Shown: piece by piece, positions 15,317 through 15,657 of the stretch
Layout of the letters: every line of letters begins with the position of its first letter
Numbering within the stretch: position 1 is the stretch's first letter
Source of the DNA: CAZSWR01 sp964610885
GTDB taxonomy: Bacteria; Bacteroidota; Ignavibacteria; Kapaibacteriales; UBA2268
Direction of reading: 5' to 3'
NCBI GenBank assembly: GCA_964610885.1
Contig: CAZSWR010000083.1
Coordinates: 1 to 15,657, forward strand
Length of the DNA: 15,657 nt
Program-made: the position numbers and the translations under genes
The notes under the pieces: generated by a model
What the model was told of the DNA's origin: nothing
Seen by the model: only the letters and a program-made list of their open reading frames with translations
Databases searched by the model: none

Positions 15317-15657
15317 ACGCCGAATGCAAGGAATATTAATATTTATCGAAAGTGATACTATCATTTGAAATGGTAGCATCACTCTATCTTTATACATATC
15401 AGTTATTTACATTCACCTCCTTGCCAAGGAGGGGTGCCCGAAGGGCGGGGTGGTGTCCACGCCTCGCGAGACGTGGTTATTCAAGTTCAACCCCTTCGGG
15501 GTTGGTTCTTACTTCATTAAAAAAGTGATACTATCATTTGAAATGGTAGCATCACTCTATCTTTATACATATCAGTTGTTTACATTCCCATCCTTGGCAA
15601 GCAGGGGTGCCCGAAGGGCGGGGTGGTTCTACGTCTGGAGACTCACGTTTCCCACGC
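15317..15657 (-). repeat. Right hairpin-rich repeat array, inverted copy of the left array
   Basis: Read leftward this matches positions 18-380 with about seven substitutions and one net 22-nt gap. Its two units have a period of 173 bp (long stems at 15352-15382 and 15525-15555) because the inner unit lacks the GTCTCCAGAC module. Other dyads are at 15457-15476 and 15488-15504 (CAACCCCTTCGGGGTTG). The outer unit keeps the same altered CTGCTTG hairpin as the left outer unit. The array was therefore copied as a two-unit block, not assembled separately at each site. The window stops inside the repeat. Confidence 0.9.

Noticed and set aside
1..15657. A 15-kb composite transposon bounded by inverted repeats
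   Set aside because: The interior holds housekeeping genes (cca, tsaE, fabH-like) and no transposase, integrase or cargo-like genes. The repeats look like a dispersed family at which a contig assembly would naturally break.

Overview
The window is a compact, gene-dense chromosomal segment from a Gram-negative bacterium, most likely of the FCB group (Bacteroidota, Chlorobiota, Ignavibacteriota or Kapabacteria-like). Four things support this. There is a GWxTD-domain secreted protein. An acyltransferase and a heptosyltransferase-type enzyme indicate lipopolysaccharide. A promoter matches the Bacteroidota pattern TTTG-N20-TAnnTTTG. The intergenic DNA is rich in short TTCG-centred palindromes. The exact taxon cannot be fixed from sequence alone. 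The window reads as a chromosomal contig that starts and ends inside a repeat family.

Layout, left to right. Positions 1-380 hold a tandem, hairpin-rich repeat. A leftward gene for a CCA-type tRNA nucleotidyltransferase follows (403-1842). Next is a tightly packed leftward four-gene operon (5958 down to 2013): an octaheme cytochrome c of the tetrathionate-reductase-like family, a diheme b-type membrane cytochrome, a YeeE/YedE half-transporter, and a second YeeE/YedE protein fused to a cysteine-free rhodanese-like domain. This looks like a membrane-anchored sulfur-compound uptake and redox module. A 590-bp gene-free region (5959-6548) separates it from a leftward envelope operon (9939 down to 6549): GWxTD protein, lipid A type acyltransferase, family 9 glycosyltransferase. 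The gene-free region holds a candidate promoter and hairpins ahead of the octaheme gene, and palindromic repeats behind the glycosyltransferase gene.

A 222-bp divergent promoter region (9940-10161) leads into the rightward half: tsaE (tRNA t6A modification), a cation diffusion facilitator with unusual metal-site residues, a FabH-like ketoacyl synthase III with its own terminator, and a secreted M3 metallopeptidase (Dcp-like) with a terminator. The window ends in an inverted copy of the left repeat (15317-15657).

The most interesting points are the octaheme/b-cytochrome/YeeE/YeeE-rhodanese operon, with its non-catalytic-looking and probably periplasmic rhodanese domain; the compound hairpin repeat that lies behind the 3' ends of both edge genes in the same relative orientation; and the paired GGGG/CCCC hairpins in the presumed leader of the octaheme operon.
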